The notes beneath the pieces are model-generated. The model did not search any database and had not been told where the DNA came from. It saw nothing but the letters and a program-made list of their open reading frames with translations. A stretch of 64,000 nt of DNA from Actinomycetota bacterium. Lineage in GTDB: Bacteria > Actinomycetota > CADDZG01 > JAHWKV01. This document shows, in pieces, positions 53,464-62,762 of the stretch. The translations under genes and the position numbers were made by a program. How positions within the stretch are numbered: position 1 is the first letter of the stretch; every line of letters begins with the position of its first letter. The stretch is taken from the NCBI GenBank assembly GCA_019347715.1, contig JAHWKU010000008.1, positions 25,051 to 89,050 of the forward strand. The letters run 5' to 3'.

Positions 53464-55301
53464 GACGCCCTCCTTGACCTGGCGGCGGAGAGACCCATCG
53501 GGATCTTGAAGCGAAACGTGCTTCCCTTGCCCACTTCGCTCTCGACCTCGATGGTTCCCCCGTGAAGCTCGACGAGTTGTTTGGTCAGGGTCAATCCAAG
53601 ACCGGTTCCCTCTTGCCTCCGGATGTAGGAACCGCCGCCTTGGTGGAATTGCTTGAAGATCCTCGCTTGCTCCTCGACGGGGATGCCAATGCCGGTATCG
53701 ATCACCGAAACCACGAGATAACGCCCACTCCTGGTTGCATCGAGCTGTACCGATCCTCCCTCGCGAGTGAACTTCACTGCGTTGGACAAGAGATTCAGCA
53801 GAATCTGACGCATTCTCTTCTCGTCCGCCTTGATGAAGTCGGGAGCCTCGGTGACACGCGGCTTGAGCTTTATCCGTTTCGATTTCGCCATAGGCTCTAT
53901 AAGATTGATCACTTCCCGGATCGTGTCCTTCACGGAAACACTCTCCACGTGAAGCGCAAGCTTCCCCGCTTCGATTTTCGAAAGATCCAGCACGTCGTTG
54001 ATCAGCTGCATCAGATGCTGGCCGCTCTGATTGATGGCGCGTGCTTGCTTCCGAACCTCTGCAGGCTTGAGAGAACCGAAAGAGGGATCCGCCAGTAGTT
54101 CCGAATATCCCAGAATGGCGTTCAGTGGAGTTCTCAGCTCATGGGCCAGAGCCGCGATGAACTCACTCTTATTGTTACCCATGCTCTCCAGCTCCTTGGC
54201 CACCTGCTCCAACTCGAAGGTCCTCTCCCCTACCCTGCTCTCGAGGTCCGCGTAAGAGGCCTGCAGCTGATCCGCCATCGCGTTGAAAGCACTTCCAAGA
54301 GTCCCGATCTCATCGCCTGAACGGACTGCGGCTCTCTTAGACAGATCCCCTCCAGCGATTCCGCGAGCAGTATTCGCCATACGCTCGAGGGGAGCCGTTA
54401 TAGCCCTGGCCAGCATCAACCCCACGCTGGCGACGGCGATGATGGCCAGCAATCCGAGAAGGGCGAGTCCGGCAGCAGTGCGGCGGACTTCGTCCAAGAC
54501 GCCGGAAGCCTGCTGAAAGACCGCAGTGCGGGCGAGTACCTCATCCCGTCCGATAACGGACCCTACGAGGACTTCGAAATTGTCCGCCTCGAGCCGGGCG
54601 TTCGAGGAGCCTCTGACGGCCGAGGATGGGAGCTGTGGCGCGCCTTCGCTCGAAGCTAGGAACCTGCCATCCGGACTGTATAGTGCCATCCTCCCGGCGC
54701 CGGCTTCCTCCAGGTACTCGAGGAGCCGGGTGGCGCTCATCGCCACAGCAATGGAACCAACGCGGGCATCACCTTGATTGAGGGGCCCTCCGGCAACAAA
54801 TAGTTCTCCCTTGGAGGAGGAGGTGATCAGGATCGCTCTGTCGGTCGCGTTCTCCGAGACCGATTGCAGATCGGACAATGCCTCAGCCGAGAACCCCAAC
54901 CCGTCATTCAGGACTTCTATGGAATCTCGTCCCCGCCAGAAGGCGACCAGCTCGTTGCCATCGGGACCCGCTACCGATATCCCTTCGGCGCGAGAAGTCA
55001 CTAGCAGGGGGGTCAGCAGCTGATTGAGCGCAGCCTCGTCTGACAAACTCGCCGCCCTCGCAGTTCCTTCGGTGCTCGAAGCCAGGCGTTGCAGCTCAAT
55101 ATGACTCGCAACGACGTCTGCGAAGGCGTTGCCGGCGTTGGCCATTCGTTCTTGCAGAGTGCCCTCGATCCTGGCTTCCGCTCGATCGCGGGCGATCTTG
55201 GTAAGCAAGAAAGTTCCTGAGGCCGCCCACAGAACCGTTAGAAGGCAAAAGGGAATCAGAATCTTCCACCTCAAGGAAAGCGTTCTGTAACCAAGCATCA
55301 C
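53460..55301 (-). CDS. Membrane sensor histidine kinase
   Basis: 613 aa. Membrane helix at about 12-32, an extracytoplasmic sensor domain to about 270, a second helix near 275-297, then HAMP (RAITAPLERMANTARGIAGG), a coiled coil, and HisKA with the phospho-His in AALAHELRTPLNAILGYSEL. HATPase_c shows N (LLNLLSNAVKFT), G1 (IDTGIGIP) and G2 (GTGLGLTLTKQLVELHGG) boxes. The outer domain mentions no recognisable family; it may be Cache-like. Starts at GTG 55301 or ATG 55298, overlapping the DUF11-like gene. Confidence 0.92.
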   Translation of the reverse strand: MMLGYRTLSLRWKILIPFCLLTVLWAASGTFLLTKIARDRAEARIEGTLQERMANAGNAFADVVASHIELQRLASSTEGTARAASLSDEAALNQLLTPLLVTSRAEGISVAGPDGNELVAFWRGRDSIEVLNDGLGFSAEALSDLQSVSENATDRAILITSSSKGELFVAGGPLNQGDARVGSIAVAMSATRLLEYLEEAGAGRMALYSPDGRFLASSEGAPQLPSSAVRGSSNARLEADNFEVLVGSVIGRDEVLARTAVFQQASGVLDEVRRTAAGLALLGLLAIIAVASVGLMLARAITAPLERMANTARGIAGGDLSKRAAVRSGDEIGTLGSAFNAMADQLQASYADLESRVGERTFELEQVAKELESMGNNKSEFIAALAHELRTPLNAILGYSELLADPSFGSLKPAEVRKQARAINQSGQHLMQLINDVLDLSKIEAGKLALHVESVSVKDTIREVINLIEPMAKSKRIKLKPRVTEAPDFIKADEKRMRQILLNLLSNAVKFTREGGSVQLDATRSGRYLVVSVIDTGIGIPVEEQARIFKQFHQGGGSYIRRQEGTGLGLTLTKQLVELHGGTIEVESEVGKGSTFRFKIPMGLSAARSRRAS

Positions 55302-56053
55302 ACCGTCCGAACCGTTACCTGCGCGGAGTCCGCGCTGGTCCCCCCCGAGGACGCATGGGCATGGTTCGTCACTTGCTCGGACCCCTCCTTATCGAGATGC
55401 AGCTCCACGGTTACCACGATAGATCCTCCGGGAGAGAGATGATCTGGCAAATCGGCTGCGAACCCATGAACGTTGGAATCGTCCGATCCGGAAACCTGCG
55501 GCCCCGGAAGGCATTCCAAACGCTCGCCTCGTTCATCTCGCACCTTGAAAGGAAGTCGCCCCTCCGTGCATCCGCCTCCCGGCTTCCACACCAGGCCTGC
55601 CGGAACGTGAGCCCTGACCGAAACCCCTTCGAGTACGACCTGGCCGGGATTCGAGATTGCCACCTCGTAAACGACTCGCCGGTTGCCTCCACGCCCCGAC
55701 AGGTCGCCGGACATACTCACCGCGATCGCCCGCTGGGATGGAGCGGACCGAACCGTAGCGGGAGAGGACCTTTCTGGAGGTGGATTACGGCGCCTCGCCG
55801 GAGAGGGCACCGGAGAGAGCGCAGGAGAGAGGACCGAGGACGGTTCTTCTGGGGTGGCAAGACCATCGGCCTGACGAATGGCCGGGCCAGGACTGAACAA
55901 GACATCCGGCAAACGTGTAACCACAGGCGTGGCGCTTTTCCTCGATAGTCCGCCCAGTGCCATGGCCACCGAGGCCAAAACAACCAGAACCGAGAGAAGA
56001 GCGAGCACCACCATAAGCATGGTTTCGGGTGTCGGTTTTGGGTTCCCTCTCAA
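55298..56053 (-). CDS. Membrane-anchored DUF11-like protein
   Basis: One N-terminal membrane helix (about 12-34, MLMVVLALLSVLVVLASVAM), then a long Pro/Ser-rich linker (about 45-115), and a C-terminal beta domain (YEVAISNPGQVVLEGVSVRA, HVPAGLVWKPGG, LSPGGSIVVTVELHL) typical of DUF11-type repeats on surface proteins. 251 aa from TTG at 56053, which overlaps the upstream stop as TTGA; ATG at 56020 is the alternative. Located just before the kinase gene, it could be part of the sensing system. Confidence 0.7.
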   Translation of the reverse strand: MRGNPKPTPETMLMVVLALLSVLVVLASVAMALGGLSRKSATPVVTRLPDVLFSPGPAIRQADGLATPEEPSSVLSPALSPVPSPARRRNPPPERSSPATVRSAPSQRAIAVSMSGDLSGRGGNRRVVYEVAISNPGQVVLEGVSVRAHVPAGLVWKPGGGCTEGRLPFKVRDERGERLECLPGPQVSGSDDSNVHGFAADLPDHLSPGGSIVVTVELHLDKEGSEQVTNHAHASSGGTSADSAQVTVRTV

Positions 56054-56370
56054 TTTTTCGCCATCCCTCTTCTGGAGAGCTCGAGAAGCACCGCCGAGCA
56101 TTGCTTCTCGAGCTCCAATCCTCGGTCTGGATCGTCCACCCTCTCGAGAAATTTCCTGACTGCGCCCGTCAGTTCGTCCACGGCTATAACGACTCCATAC
56201 TTCCCCAGCAACTCATTGAGCCGCTCCAATTCGACTTCCACCTGGGCGCGGTAGGCACTTTTGGTCTCCTCGTCGACCCCTTCCCCAAACTGGGCAAGAG
56301 TGGTCGCGATCATCGACATGGTCGCGATCGGCTGCCGGAGGTTGTGACGAGCCTGCCGGTCCATCTCCAC
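56050..56370 (-). CDS. DHp-only histidine-kinase-like protein, no ATPase domain
   Basis: 106 aa. Near the N-terminus ARHNLRQPIATMSMIATTLA resembles the H-box of HisKA dimerisation domains (H about 9, followed by N-L-R-x-P). The rest is a long helix (VEVELERLNELLGKYGVVIA) and a second helical part. There is no HATPase_c. It could be a phosphotransfer or phosphatase helper (Spo0B-like idea) for the kinase/receiver pair encoded two genes downstream, or a decayed kinase. Start GTG 56370 or ATG 56364. Confidence 0.6.
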   Translation of the reverse strand: MEMDRQARHNLRQPIATMSMIATTLAQFGEGVDEETKSAYRAQVEVELERLNELLGKYGVVIAVDELTGAVRKFLERVDDPDRGLELEKQCSAVLLELSRRGMAKN

Positions 56371-56466
56371 CTAGTTCGGCACCCTGCGCGGGGCCCTTGA
56401 ACTCGCCCGCCCGGATTCCTGCTAGAAGGTCAAGACTTGCAGGGCGCAAGCCGACGATATTGGGGT

Positions 56467-57564
56467 ATGCCTCCTATAAGGGTCTTCGTCGTCGACGACA
56501 CCGCTCCTCTGCGCTCATTGGTACGCACCATAGTGACCGCTACGGACGGGTTTGAGTTCGCGGGAGAGGCCGGTTCCGGAAGAGACGCCCTGTCCAAGAT
56601 CCAGGCCAGCGCTCCCGATCTGATCCTGATGGACGTCGAGATGCCGGACATCGACGGGGGCTCATGCACGCGGCTCCTGCTGGATCGAGTGCCGAATGCC
56701 AGAGTCATCGCGTGGACCAATCACGAAGAACCTGACGTAATCACCGAGATGATCGCGGCCGGTGCAAACGGCTATTTATTGAAAGGAACCGATCCCAAGG
56801 AGTTCATCGACGCTCTAAGGTGGGCGGCAGAAGGTCAGTCCGTCCTGTCCAGAGATATCACCTCGGCGGTCTTGACTGAACTCTCCCGCCTATACCGGGA
56901 CGCAGAACAAAGAGCGGAGGAAGTTCGCAGCAGCTATCTCGCAACGGTCTCGTCGCTGGCAGCCGCTCTCGAGACAAAGGACGACCAGACCGGCGACCAC
57001 GCGCGACGAGTCAAAGACTACGCCGCGATCATCACGCGTCACTTCGATCCAGTCCTCGTACAAAACGAGTCCTTGAACTTTGGATATCTGCTTCACGACG
57101 TTGGAAAGATAGGGATCCCCGAGCAGATCCTGCTGAAGCCGGGACCCCTCGATGATCAAGAGTGGGAGATCATGCGGTCGCACCCGAAGCTCGGGGCCCA
57201 CATCCTGGAGAACGCGACCTTCTTGCAGCCTTACGGGCTCGAAGTTGTTCTCTCACATCACGAGCGTTGGGACGGAAACGGCTATCCGAGCCGGCTCAAG
57301 GGCGAAGAGATTCCGATCGGGGCCCGAATCTTCTCGGTGGTCGACACGTTCGATGCCATGACGAGCAATCGCCCTTACCGAGATGCGCTTCCCATCGAGG
57401 AAGCGATAGAAGAGATTCGCCGCAACTCTGGCACTCAATTCGATCCAGACGTAGTAAGGGCGTTCGACTCCGCCCTCGACGAGATTCTGTGGCGCAAAGA
57501 CGCGCAGCTACATCCTCAAGAGGCTGAAGAACTCCACGCCGTCGAGTTTCGACCTTCCGCCTAA
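56467..57564 (+). CDS. HD-GYP response regulator, probable c-di-GMP phosphodiesterase
   Basis: Receiver (1 to about 118; phospho-acceptor D56 in LILMDVEMPDIDGG) and an HD-GYP domain from about residue 150, joined by a helix. The metal-binding HD (LLHDVGKIGIP), HH (LSHHERWDGNGYPSRLKGEE) and DAMTSNRPYR motifs are intact, so it should break down c-di-GMP. ATG at 56467 (365 aa); a longer in-frame start 30 bases upstream looks non-family. It is read opposite to the kinase cluster and its 3' end overlaps apt. It may tune c-di-GMP seen by the pilA riboswitch. Confidence 0.93.
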   Translation: MPPIRVFVVDDTAPLRSLVRTIVTATDGFEFAGEAGSGRDALSKIQASAPDLILMDVEMPDIDGGSCTRLLLDRVPNARVIAWTNHEEPDVITEMIAAGANGYLLKGTDPKEFIDALRWAAEGQSVLSRDITSAVLTELSRLYRDAEQRAEEVRSSYLATVSSLAAALETKDDQTGDHARRVKDYAAIITRHFDPVLVQNESLNFGYLLHDVGKIGIPEQILLKPGPLDDQEWEIMRSHPKLGAHILENATFLQPYGLEVVLSHHERWDGNGYPSRLKGEEIPIGARIFSVVDTFDAMTSNRPYRDALPIEEAIEEIRRNSGTQFDPDVVRAFDSALDEILWRKDAQLHPQEAEELHAVEFRPSA

Positions 57565-58032
57565 GTCCTCCAGCTCTATGACGCACCCCACTCCTTCTAT
57601 CTTGCCGCCCAGCCGCGTAACCAGTTCGACTGCAGCGGCGGCGGTACCGCCGGTGGCAAGGACGTCGTCCACGATCAAAACTCTTTCACCCGGCAGAACT
57701 CCGTCGCGGTGGATCTCCAGGATCTCCTCTCCATACTCGAGGACGTATGGTTCGCTTTCCGACTCGCTTGGAAGTTTTCCGGCTTTCCGAATCGGTACGA
57801 ACCCTGCCCCACAGTGGTACGCCACGGGAGCAGCCACGATGAACCCCCTGGCTTCGATCCCACAGACCTTGTCGATGTTGCCTCTCCCAAAGTGAACCAC
57901 GATCAAATCGACGACCGTAGAGAAGGCGACGGGATCAGCAAGAAGGGGCGTGATGTCCTTGAACCCCACTCCGGGGCGGGGAAAATCGGGGATCTCCCTG
58001 ATGAGGTTCCTGAGCCGCTCGGTATCGGTCAC
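57508..58032 (-). CDS. apt: Adenine phosphoribosyltransferase
   Basis: Salvages adenine to AMP. N-terminal IPDFPRPGVGFKDITPLL, PRPP loop VLIVDDVLATGGTAAAAVEL. 174 aa, normal. GTG start overlapping the secDF stop as TAGTG. In many bacteria apt lies between secDF and rel; here signalling genes are inserted. Its 3' end overlaps the HD-GYP gene on the other strand by 57 bases. Confidence 0.95.
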   Translation of the reverse strand: MTDTERLRNLIREIPDFPRPGVGFKDITPLLADPVAFSTVVDLIVVHFGRGNIDKVCGIEARGFIVAAPVAYHCGAGFVPIRKAGKLPSESESEPYVLEYGEEILEIHRDGVLPGERVLIVDDVLATGGTAAAAVELVTRLGGKIEGVGCVIELEDLGGRSKLDGVEFFSLLRM

Positions 58033-60554
58033 TAGCGGCTGCGCTTCTTTCGTTTGGCCCTGGATACGCGTCTCTGCTGAGGACGGCGCCCCGGACGAAC
58101 CTGCCGGGCGGTCGAATCGGTACGGCCCCCTGCCTCCTCCAGCACCGGAACCTCGTCGTCGGATTCCAACGGCTCCACCTCAGGATCGGGCTTGGTAGTC
58201 CTAGCGCTTCTAACGACCTTCTCGCGGATCGAGGCGTATCTCGACTCTCCCTGCTTCCACAACGAAAGAAGTGGCGCAGCTACGAAGACCGACGAATACG
58301 TGCTGGCTGCGATCCCCACGAACAGGGCCAGGGCAAGATCCCTCAGCGTATCGGCCCCGAGCAGCACCGACCCGACGAACAAGAGACTTCCCACAGGAAT
58401 AAGCGTCGTGATCGACGTGTTGATGGACCTCATGAAGATCGTGTTGACAGAGTCGTTGACGATCTCGCCAAATCCCTTGCGACCATAAGCCGGCAGGCCC
58501 GCGTTCTCTTTGATCTTGTCGAAGACCACAACCGTGTCATAGAGCGAATAACCCATGATCGTCAGCGTCGCGATCACAGTAGCGGGAGTCACCTCAAATC
58601 CAACTAGTGCATACACTCCGGCAGTTATTACCAGGTCATGTAAAAGCGCCACTAGCGCGCTGCCGGCCATCTTGAACTCCAGACGCATGGTCAGGTAGAT
58701 GACCATGAGGGCCAGGAAGATTGCGAGGCCCCGGAGAGATTTCACAGTGATCTGCTGGCCCCACTTCTCGCCGACCGCCTCGATATTCACCTCGATCGGT
58801 TCGCTTCCAACGACGGAGGCCAGGACCGCAGCAAGTTCTTCTCTTTGATCGGAGCTCATCTCCTCGGTTTGGACCTGGGCCTGCCTCTCGTCGGTGCGCT
58901 GGTCCGTAAGGATCTGTACGACTGGTGCCCCTTCGACCAGGTCGGAAACCTCTTCACGAATCTCGGACACACTCGCGTCTGTCTCCATAGGCACGCGGTA
59001 AATGGTGCCACCCCGAAAGTCGATTCCGAATTTCAGTCCCCTGATCCCAGGGATGATGGCCAGCAGTGAGATGAAGATGATGATCCCCGAAATGATGGCC
59101 CATATCCGGCGCCTTCCGACGAAGTCAATGCTGAACTCACTGCGATAGAGCTGCCTCATCAGCCCAGGCTTCGATCGACCTTCGAGTGCAGAAGCCATGC
59201 CGATGAACGGGCCGTGGCCGAGCAACTGGCTCCTGGCGATCAAAGACGCGACGGGCCACGTGAGGGCAATCGTGAACGCCAGGTCCAGGAGAGTCGCCAT
59301 ACCAAGGGCAAGGGCAAAACCTCTGACCGGGCCGACCGCGAGGAAATACAGAGTGATGGCCGCGAGGATGGTTACGAAGTTTGCCGCCTTTAGGGTTCTC
59401 CACGCATCCCGGAAACCTTTATCCACCGCGGTGCGCAGAGTCTTACCTCCGTGGGCTTCCTCTTTTATTCTCTCGAAGAAGACGATGTATGAGTCTGTGG
59501 CGATACCCACTGAAACGATGAGTCCCGCAACTCCCGCAAGAGTGAGGTTCATCCCGATCAGCTCGCCAGAGAGAACCACCAGGCCGTATATCGCTCCTCC
59601 GAAAAGCGCCAGCCCGGCCCAGACCTGCAGTCCGAGAGAGCGGTAATAAATGAGCACCCAGATCAGGACAAGCCCTAAACCAAGGGCACCTGCTATAACC
59701 CCAGCCGCCAGGGCATCTTGTCCAAGCGTAGGGCTGACGATGACGACCTGAGACTGCTCCAGCTCCACCGGGAGCGCGCCTGTAGTGAGAACAACTGCCA
59801 GATCTTGAGCTTCTTCTTGTGAGAAGTCGCCCGTTATTATCGTCTCCCCACCCGAGATCCCCCGCTCGCATTCGACGTCCTCCGCCACTTGAGGTGCGGA
59901 CTCCACCTTGGCATCAAGAACGATCGCGACCTGCCTTTGGGGATCTCCGATCTGGAGACACGCGAGCTCGCCTGTGAAGTTCTCCCAGGCTTCCGACCCT
60001 TCGCGCGAGAAGCGAGCAGAAACAACCCATCCACCGGTGGCCGGATCGACCATGGCCCTGGCGTTACGGATGGCTTCCCCTGTGAGCCTGGCGGGTTCGA
60101 GCAGGAACTTCGTTCCTTCATCATCTTCCAGGACGACCGCCTGGTCGGGATCGTCGCTCTCAGACACCGTTTGAGTAACGGCGCTTGGATCCGCTTCTGT
60201 TATTACCTCTCTCACTTGCCTGAACTGAAGCTGGGCGGTACGCCCGATCAGCTCCAGGAGACTCTGTGGGTCTTCTGAACCTGGAATCTGAATGAGGATG
60301 TTACTGGCGCCCTCAGTCGAGATCTCCGATTCGCCAACCCCAAGTGCGTTGACTCTTCTGTCGAGGATCTCGACCGTCTTCTCGAGCACGTCTTCGCGGG
60401 TCCCCTCGGGGGCGGTTAGCGTCACCGACAGTCCGCCCCTCAGATCCAAACCAAGCCTCGGCCTGAGACCTGCGACGTAAGTGCCGACCAGCAGACCAGC
60501 GGTCAGCACAACAACAATCGATATGGAGATTACGTGCCTTTTGATGCTTGGCAA
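58032..60554 (-). CDS. secDF: Protein translocase SecDF (single fused polypeptide)
   Basis: Proton-driven accessory of the Sec machinery that pulls exported proteins. SecD part: RPRLGLDLRGGLSVTLTAPE, a P1 domain with LQFRQVREV, and five further membrane helices. The SecF part starts near residue 480 with IPGIRGLKFGIDFRGGTIYR and MGYSLYDTVVVFDKIKEN. The last 60 residues are charged, ending in a basic tail. 840 aa. TTG start with AGGAGT five bases before. Fusion of SecD and SecF is less usual in actinobacteria, where they are mostly separate. Confidence 0.95.
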   Translation of the reverse strand: MPSIKRHVISISIVVVLTAGLLVGTYVAGLRPRLGLDLRGGLSVTLTAPEGTREDVLEKTVEILDRRVNALGVGESEISTEGASNILIQIPGSEDPQSLLELIGRTAQLQFRQVREVITEADPSAVTQTVSESDDPDQAVVLEDDEGTKFLLEPARLTGEAIRNARAMVDPATGGWVVSARFSREGSEAWENFTGELACLQIGDPQRQVAIVLDAKVESAPQVAEDVECERGISGGETIITGDFSQEEAQDLAVVLTTGALPVELEQSQVVIVSPTLGQDALAAGVIAGALGLGLVLIWVLIYYRSLGLQVWAGLALFGGAIYGLVVLSGELIGMNLTLAGVAGLIVSVGIATDSYIVFFERIKEEAHGGKTLRTAVDKGFRDAWRTLKAANFVTILAAITLYFLAVGPVRGFALALGMATLLDLAFTIALTWPVASLIARSQLLGHGPFIGMASALEGRSKPGLMRQLYRSEFSIDFVGRRRIWAIISGIIIFISLLAIIPGIRGLKFGIDFRGGTIYRVPMETDASVSEIREEVSDLVEGAPVVQILTDQRTDERQAQVQTEEMSSDQREELAAVLASVVGSEPIEVNIEAVGEKWGQQITVKSLRGLAIFLALMVIYLTMRLEFKMAGSALVALLHDLVITAGVYALVGFEVTPATVIATLTIMGYSLYDTVVVFDKIKENAGLPAYGRKGFGEIVNDSVNTIFMRSINTSITTLIPVGSLLFVGSVLLGADTLRDLALALFVGIAASTYSSVFVAAPLLSLWKQGESRYASIREKVVRSARTTKPDPEVEPLESDDEVPVLEEAGGRTDSTARQVRPGRRPQQRRVSRAKRKKRSR

Positions 60555-60585
60555 TTGAGACTCCTAGATGGTGACCGTCCGGCGA

Positions 60586-60876
60586 CTATGCCCCTTCGGG
60601 CACGTCGGGTTCCGGTTCCGAGACCTCAGGCTCGATCTTCCTGGCGATTGCGTGCTTCGCGAACTTCATTACTGTTCCATCCTCGACTTCGATATGGATC
60701 GCGGTGTCCTCGACAGAACGTACCCTGCCGAAGAGCCCGCCGATTGTAACGATCTCGTCGCCCACCCCCACCGACTGGACCAACTGCTGATGTTGTTTCT
60801 GCCGTCTCTGCTGAGGGCGGATGAGGATGAAGTAGAAGACGGCGATGAGCAACACGAACGGCAAAAGCTGTTCCAT
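60586..60876 (-). CDS. yajC: Preprotein translocase subunit YajC
   Basis: Small membrane partner of SecDF. N-terminal helix (LLPFVLLIAVFYFILIRPQQRRQKQHQQ), then a small beta domain with VGDEIVTIGGLFGRVRSVED. 96 aa, with an acidic Pro/Glu tail. ATG start with GGAGG before. Lies 31 bases from secDF, the usual pairing. Confidence 0.95.
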   Translation of the reverse strand: MEQLLPFVLLIAVFYFILIRPQQRRQKQHQQLVQSVGVGDEIVTIGGLFGRVRSVEDTAIHIEVEDGTVMKFAKHAIARKIEPEVSEPEPDVPEGA

Positions 60877-60947
60877 CGAACCTCCAATCTTTTGCGGTGG
60901 TAACTTGAGCCGCGCCAGCCTAACCTCCCTGCGAGACTGAAGCGGGT

Positions 60948-61163
60948 TTAGCGCCGGCGAAGCAGCAGGTTCAACAGAATCGTCAAGATGATGGAGATCA
61001 AGATCGAGCTTCCAAGGGGCAAATAGATCCTCAGGTTTCCTCGCTTGAAAGAAAAGTCTCCCGGTAGCGACCCGACTCCCAACTTGCCGAGGAGCACGAA
61101 TATGCCACCCGCGATCAAAAGAACCAATCCGGCTCCTATGACAATCCTGCCTATCCCTTCCAT
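60948..61163 (-). CDS. DUF2905 family membrane protein
   Basis: 71 aa with two helices: IGRIVIGAGLVLLIAGGIFV and LGSSILISIILTILLNLLL. Between them lies LPGDFSFKRGNLRIYLP, the DUF2905 signature. Often found next to ruvB in bacteria, as here (ten bases). The function is unknown. Confidence 0.92.
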   Translation of the reverse strand: MEGIGRIVIGAGLVLLIAGGIFVLLGKLGVGSLPGDFSFKRGNLRIYLPLGSSILISIILTILLNLLLRRR

Positions 61164-61173
61164 GAATCCTCGA

Positions 61174-62187
61174 TCAAAGAAGCCGGCCGGCGGCTACGGA
61201 ACCAAGATGCTCGTGGGCCGCGGGGGTTGCCACTCTTCCTCTTGGCGTTCTCTGGATGAATCCCTTCCTTAGAAGAAACGGCTCGTACACATCCTCGACA
61301 GTATCGGTTTCTTCCCCGATCGCAACGGCAAGCGTTCCCAGGCCGACTGGCCGGCCCCCAAACTTCTCGACCAGGGTGTGCAGGATGGCTATATCCACCT
61401 TGTCCAGCCCTTCGGAGTCAACCTCGAAGAGGGCAAGCGCGTCTTTGGTCACATCCAGGGAGACTCGGCCATCCGCCCTCATTTGAGAATAGTCCCGCAC
61501 GCGCCTGAGCAAACGGTTGGCAACTCTCGGTGTTCCCCTGGAACGTCTCGCGATCTCGGCCCCAGCGTCCGATGCCACATCTAGGCCGAGGATGTTCGAC
61601 GAACGCATCACGATTGCTTCGAGTTCCGGTTCTTCGTAGAAGTCGAGCCGGGAAACGAACCCGAACCTGTCCCGCAGCGGTGACGTAAGCAGACCGGTGC
61701 GCGTGGTAGCCCCGATCAGCGTGAATCGAGGAAGATCCAGCCGGATGGACCTTGCAGCCGGTCCTTTGCCGATCACAATGTCGAGCTGCCCATCCTCCAT
61801 CGCGGGGTAAAGGATCTCCTCAACCGGCCGTGGCAGGCGATGGATCTCATCGATGAAGAGGATGTCTCCCTCTTCGAGGTTGGTGAGAATTGCCGCCAAA
61901 TCTCCCATACGTTCCAAAGCCGGGCCCGATGTGATCCGAAGGCCGGCCCCCATCTCCGCGGCGACTATGTGCGCGAGGGTGGTCTTTCCGAGTCCCGGAC
62001 TCCCGGCGAACAGGAGGTGATCGGCGGCTTCCTGCCGTCCCTGAGCCGCCCCGATGATGATCGACAGGTGTTCTTTGGTTCTTTCCTGCCCGATGAATTC
62101 CGAGAGCGTGCGAGGACGAAGGGATCTGTCCAGCTCTCGGTCTTCTGGGTCGCGATCAGCGGCGAGGATGGAGCCTTCGGATCTCAT
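61174..62187 (-). CDS. ruvB: Holliday junction DNA helicase RuvB
   Basis: AAA+ motor that drives branch migration with RuvA. Walker [18 protein letters not shown] (about residue 65), Walker [21 protein letters not shown], sensor 1 [20 protein letters not shown], and the C-terminal DNA-binding winged helix. 337 aa. Overlaps ruvA by four bases. Confidence 0.97.
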   Translation of the reverse strand: MRSEGSILAADRDPEDRELDRSLRPRTLSEFIGQERTKEHLSIIIGAAQGRQEAADHLLFAGSPGLGKTTLAHIVAAEMGAGLRITSGPALERMGDLAAILTNLEEGDILFIDEIHRLPRPVEEILYPAMEDGQLDIVIGKGPAARSIRLDLPRFTLIGATTRTGLLTSPLRDRFGFVSRLDFYEEPELEAIVMRSSNILGLDVASDAGAEIARRSRGTPRVANRLLRRVRDYSQMRADGRVSLDVTKDALALFEVDSEGLDKVDIAILHTLVEKFGGRPVGLGTLAVAIGEETDTVEDVYEPFLLRKGFIQRTPRGRVATPAAHEHLGSVAAGRLL

Positions 62188-62747
62188 GTCCGGGACAGCT
62201 CCTTCAATGCAGAGCGCAGCAATTCTTCCACCGGCTCGTCGCCATTCATTCGTTCCAGGACGTCTCTTAGTTCGGCCGGCGTGTAGCCGAGGCCGATCAA
62301 CGCTTCTCTCACTTCGGCTGCAGAGGAAGTCGCCGGACGAGTCGATATGGCTCCCAATCGCTCCTTCAGCTCCATAAGGATTCTCTCGGCCCCCCGCTTG
62401 CCTATGCCGGGCACCTCAGTCAAAAGGGCTACATCCTGAGAAACCACCGCGCGCCTCAGTCCATCGGAGCCCAGGCTCGACAGAACCGAAAGTGCCAGCT
62501 TGCCCCCAACGCCGGTGACTCCCGTGAGGACCTGGAAGGCATTGCGATCTTCGGGAGAGACGAACCCAAACAGCGTCATCGCGTCCTCTCGAACCACGAG
62601 GTGGGTAAACAGTCGCATCTCATCTCCGACCTTCACCTGGACGGGGATCTGACTGGGGACGTGCACGAGGTAACCGAGACCTCCAACATCGATCTCGATC
62701 GATCCGGGCTGTAGGGCGAGGATCCTTCCGTTCAGGCTAGCGATCAT
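62184..62747 (-). CDS. ruvA: Holliday junction-binding protein RuvA
   Basis: Tetramer that binds Holliday junctions and loads RuvB. OB-fold N-terminus ([20 protein letters not shown]), two helix-hairpin-helix motifs ([20 protein letters not shown] and [19 protein letters not shown]) and a C-terminal domain III. 187 aa. Lies 15 bases after ruvC. Confidence 0.96.
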   Translation of the reverse strand: MIASLNGRILALQPGSIEIDVGGLGYLVHVPSQIPVQVKVGDEMRLFTHLVVREDAMTLFGFVSPEDRNAFQVLTGVTGVGGKLALSVLSSLGSDGLRRAVVSQDVALLTEVPGIGKRGAERILMELKERLGAISTRPATSSAAEVREALIGLGYTPAELRDVLERMNGDEPVEELLRSALKELSRT

Positions 62748-62762
62748 CGATGGATTCTCCCG

